Under the pieces are notes generated by a model. It ran no database searches and had not been told where the DNA came from. It saw nothing but the letters and a program-made list of their open reading frames with translations. Positions 9,895-11,419 of a DNA stretch of 11,419 nucleotides are shown piece after piece. This stretch comes from Dictyoglomaceae bacterium (lineage in GTDB: Bacteria > Dictyoglomota > Dictyoglomia > Dictyoglomales > Dictyoglomaceae): positions 1 through 11,419 of the forward strand of contig JAOADF010000146.1 in assembly GCA_026417425.1 (NCBI GenBank), written 5' to 3'. The first letter of the stretch is position 1. Every line of letters begins with the position of its first letter. The position numbers and the translations under genes are program-made.

Positions 9895-10987
9895 TAGCTA
9901 CCTCCTCTAAAATTTTCTTAATTTGCCTTTCCTTTTCCATAAGAATCAATCTATCAATAAATTCATCTAATTCTCCTGAGAGAACCTCTTCCAATTGAAA
10001 AGAGGAGTAATTTATTCTGTGATCTGTAACCCTTCTTTGAGGAAAATTATATGTTCTAATTTTCTCACTTCTTTCTCCGGAACCTACTTGGGCTTTTCTT
10101 TTGGACGCTATCTCTGCTTCTTTTTCCTCTTTTAAATATTCATATAGTCGAGATCTTAAGACTCTCATTGCCTTTTCCCTATTTTGATGCTGAGATCTTT
10201 CATCTTGACATTGGACTACAATTCCTGTTGGTATATGAGTTATTCTAACTCCTGATTCTGTTTTATTCACATGTTGTCCCCCTGCTCCGCTGGATCGAAA
10301 GGTTTCAATCCTTAAATCCTTTGGATCTATTTCTACTTCAATCTCATCCATTTCAGGAAGAACAGCAATAGTAGCTGTAGACGTGTGAATTCTTCCCGAG
10401 GATTCTGTTATAGGTATTCTTTGAACCCTATGAACTCCACTTTCGAATTTTAACCTACTATAAGCTCCTTTCCCTTCTACTAGGAATATTATTTCTTTAA
10501 ATCCACCTAATCCGGTAGAATTTGAGCTTACAATATCAATTTTCCATCCCTTCTTCTGAGCATACCCCACATACATTCTAAATAGATCTGCTGCAAACAA
10601 TGCTGCCTCTTCTCCCCCTGTTCCAGCTCTTATCTCCATAATTATATTTCGCTCATCATTAGGATCTTCTGGAATAAAAGAAGATTTTAATGAAAATTCC
10701 AGTTCTTCAATCCTTTTATTCAATCTTTCCAATTCAGCTTCTGCTAAAAGTTTTAATTCTTCATCTTCATTTTCATCTAATAAATTTTCTGTATCTTCCT
10801 TTTCTTTTAGAAGCTTTTTATATTCTCTAAAATCTTCTACAACTTTCTCTAATTTTCCTCTTTCCTTAAGTAAAGCTTGATATTTATTAATATCTAAAAG
10901 AACTTCTGAATTTGCTAAGAGCTCTTCTAATTCATTAAATCTATTCTCTATATTCTGAAGTTTTTGAAGAAAGATTTGATGCAACAT
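9884..10987 (-). CDS. prfA: Peptide chain release factor 1
   Basis: RF1 recognises UAA and UAG in the ribosomal A site and triggers peptide release. The 367-residue product has full family length. It has a helical N-terminal domain (about 1-100, rich in Glu/Lys/Leu coiled-coil sequence), [20 protein letters not shown] (117-136), the codon-recognition tripeptide in [14 protein letters not shown] as PIT at 192-194 (RF1 has PxT, RF2 has SPF), and the peptidyl-hydrolysis motif GGQ at 236-238 in [19 protein letters not shown]238 is the expected methylation site of the neighbouring PrmC. Start ATG 10987 is preceded by AGGAG 3 nt away and by AAGGAGG 12 nt away (11000-11006); TTG 10984 is an alternative one codon in. 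The first 47 nt overlap the end of the DUF1385 gene. It is RF1 rather than RF2 on the PIT motif. Confidence 0.98.
   Translation of the reverse strand: MLHQIFLQKLQNIENRFNELEELLANSEVLLDINKYQALLKERGKLEKVVEDFREYKKLLKEKEDTENLLDENEDEELKLLAEAELERLNKRIEELEFSLKSSFIPEDPNDERNIIMEIRAGTGGEEAALFAADLFRMYVGYAQKKGWKIDIVSSNSTGLGGFKEIIFLVEGKGAYSRLKFESGVHRVQRIPITESSGRIHTSTATIAVLPEMDEIEVEIDPKDLRIETFRSSGAGGQHVNKTESGVRITHIPTGIVVQCQDERSQHQNREKAMRVLRSRLYEYLKEEKEAEIASKRKAQVGSGERSEKIRTYNFPQRRVTDHRINYSSFQLEEVLSGELDEFIDRLILMEKERQIKKILEEVATAS
9901..9906 (-). promoter_or_regulatory. Ribosome binding site for the probable CTG start of prmC
   Basis: AGGAGG on the minus strand lies within the Glu-Glu-Val codons near the end of prfA and 6 nt before CTG 9894. 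It is the only strong Shine-Dalgarno sequence near the prmC start and is poorly placed (45 nt away) for TTG 9855. This decides the start in favour of a non-ATG codon overlapping the prfA stop. Confidence 0.7.
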
Positions 10988-11419
10988 CTTCTCCTAACAC
11001 CTCCTTAAGAGCTCTAATAGCAATCTCTAATTGGAAATCATCGGGCTCCTTTGTTGTAAAATATTGCATCCATAAACCTGGTAAAAGTAATATTCTCCAT
11101 AATAAAGAATTACGACGTTTAGATCCTAATCTAATTATCTCATAGGAAATGCTAAATATAACAGGAATAAGAATAATTCTTGAAAATATTCTTTCTATAA
11201 AACCTTGTCTTCCTAAGAAAGAAAAAATTACTATACTGATAATCATGACTACAAGGAGAAAGGAAGTACCACAACGAGGATGAAATCTTGAAAATTTCTT
11301 ACAATTTTCAACAGTTAAATCTTCCCCTGATTCGTAGCAAAAAACGGTTTTATGTTCTGCACCATGATACTGAAACACCCTATAAATTTCTTTTACTTTA
11401 CTTACAAAGAATAAATATA
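10941..11419 (-). CDS. DUF1385 family membrane protein (YqhQ-like), C-terminal part
   Basis: The frame is open to the right window edge, so the true start lies outside. A GTG at 11378 is internal and not the start, because the upstream residues [13 protein letters not shown] continue the family sequence. In the window, 158 residues are encoded. Signatures of DUF1385 (PF07136, B. subtilis YqhQ) are [63 protein letters not shown] and the end [14 protein letters not shown]. The conserved His, Glu and Cys residues have led to suggestions of a metal-dependent enzyme, but the biochemical role is unknown to me. At least two clear membrane segments are visible ([18 protein letters not shown] and [16 protein letters not shown]), plus a third hydrophobic stretch around [13 protein letters not shown] place directly before prfA is typical in Firmicutes-like genomes. 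It overlaps prfA by 47 nt. Confidence 0.92.
   Translation of the reverse strand, partial: YLFFVSKVKEIYRVFQYHGAEHKTVFCYESGEDLTVENCKKFSRFHPRCGTSFLLVVMIISIVIFSFLGRQGFIERIFSRIILIPVIFSISYEIIRLGSKRRNSLLWRILLLPGLWMQYFTTKEPDDFQLEIAIRALKEVLGEDVASNLSSKTSEYRE
11000..11006 (-). promoter_or_regulatory. Upstream one of two Shine-Dalgarno sequences before prfA
   Basis: AAGGAGG on the minus strand ends 12 nt before ATG 10987; a second AGGAG (10991-10995) ends 3 nt before it. One is slightly too far and the other slightly too close, so either may serve. Both lie inside the DUF1385 coding sequence. Confidence 0.6.

Noticed and set aside
11376..11378. GTG 11378 as the start of the DUF1385 gene
   Set aside because: The frame continues upstream to the window edge with family-like sequence, so this is an internal valine codon.

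Overview
The window is a dense, one-directional block of bacterial core genes, all read from the minus strand. In transcription order, from high to low coordinates, they are: the end of a DUF1385 membrane protein, prfA (RF1), prmC (RF1 glutamine methyltransferase), a TsaC/Sua5 enzyme, rpiB, glyA, upp, murA and a very large TamB/AsmA-like envelope gene that runs off the left edge. I see no tRNA, rRNA, CRISPR array, insertion sequence, clear promoter or intrinsic terminator. The widest gap between genes is 18 nt (upp to murA). Most neighbours overlap, so this looks like one polycistronic unit.

The DNA is strongly A/T-rich, and the tamB region visibly more so. The proteins are rich in Lys, Glu, Ile and Asn, and Arg is mostly AGA/AGG, which is common in thermophiles. 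The order DUF1385-prfA-prmC-tsaC-rpiB-glyA-upp resembles Firmicutes and deep-branching thermophiles, while a TamB-type protein implies an outer membrane. Together these suggest a low-GC thermophilic diderm, with a Dictyoglomus-type organism as my best guess. This is inference from composition and gene order, not a database match.

Region by region: 10941-11419 encodes the C-terminal part of a DUF1385 membrane protein. 9049-10987 holds the termination pair RF1 and its GGQ methylase. 8042-9064 encodes the first enzyme of tRNA t6A synthesis. 5741-8064 carries three metabolic genes: ribose-5-phosphate isomerase B, serine hydroxymethyltransferase and uracil phosphoribosyltransferase, feeding pentose/PRPP, one-carbon and pyrimidine salvage metabolism. 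1-5722 is the envelope section: MurA starts peptidoglycan precursor synthesis and is coupled by an ATGA overlap to the TamB-like gene.

The most notable observation is that the TamB-like gene is split. Its first 463 codons lie in one frame, which ends at a TAA at 3050-3048. I translated the rest of the minus strand by hand: the -1 frame is open without a stop from 3069 to position 1 (1,023 codons) and encodes the remainder of the same kind of protein, including TamB C-terminal signatures. The two frames overlap only over 3051-3069, and that interval contains a run of eight T (coding strand). The cause is a homopolymer sequencing error, a fresh indel, or slippage on U8 that rejoins the frames. 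A second point is that prmC probably starts at a CTG at 9894, behind a strong ribosome binding site inside the end of prfA.
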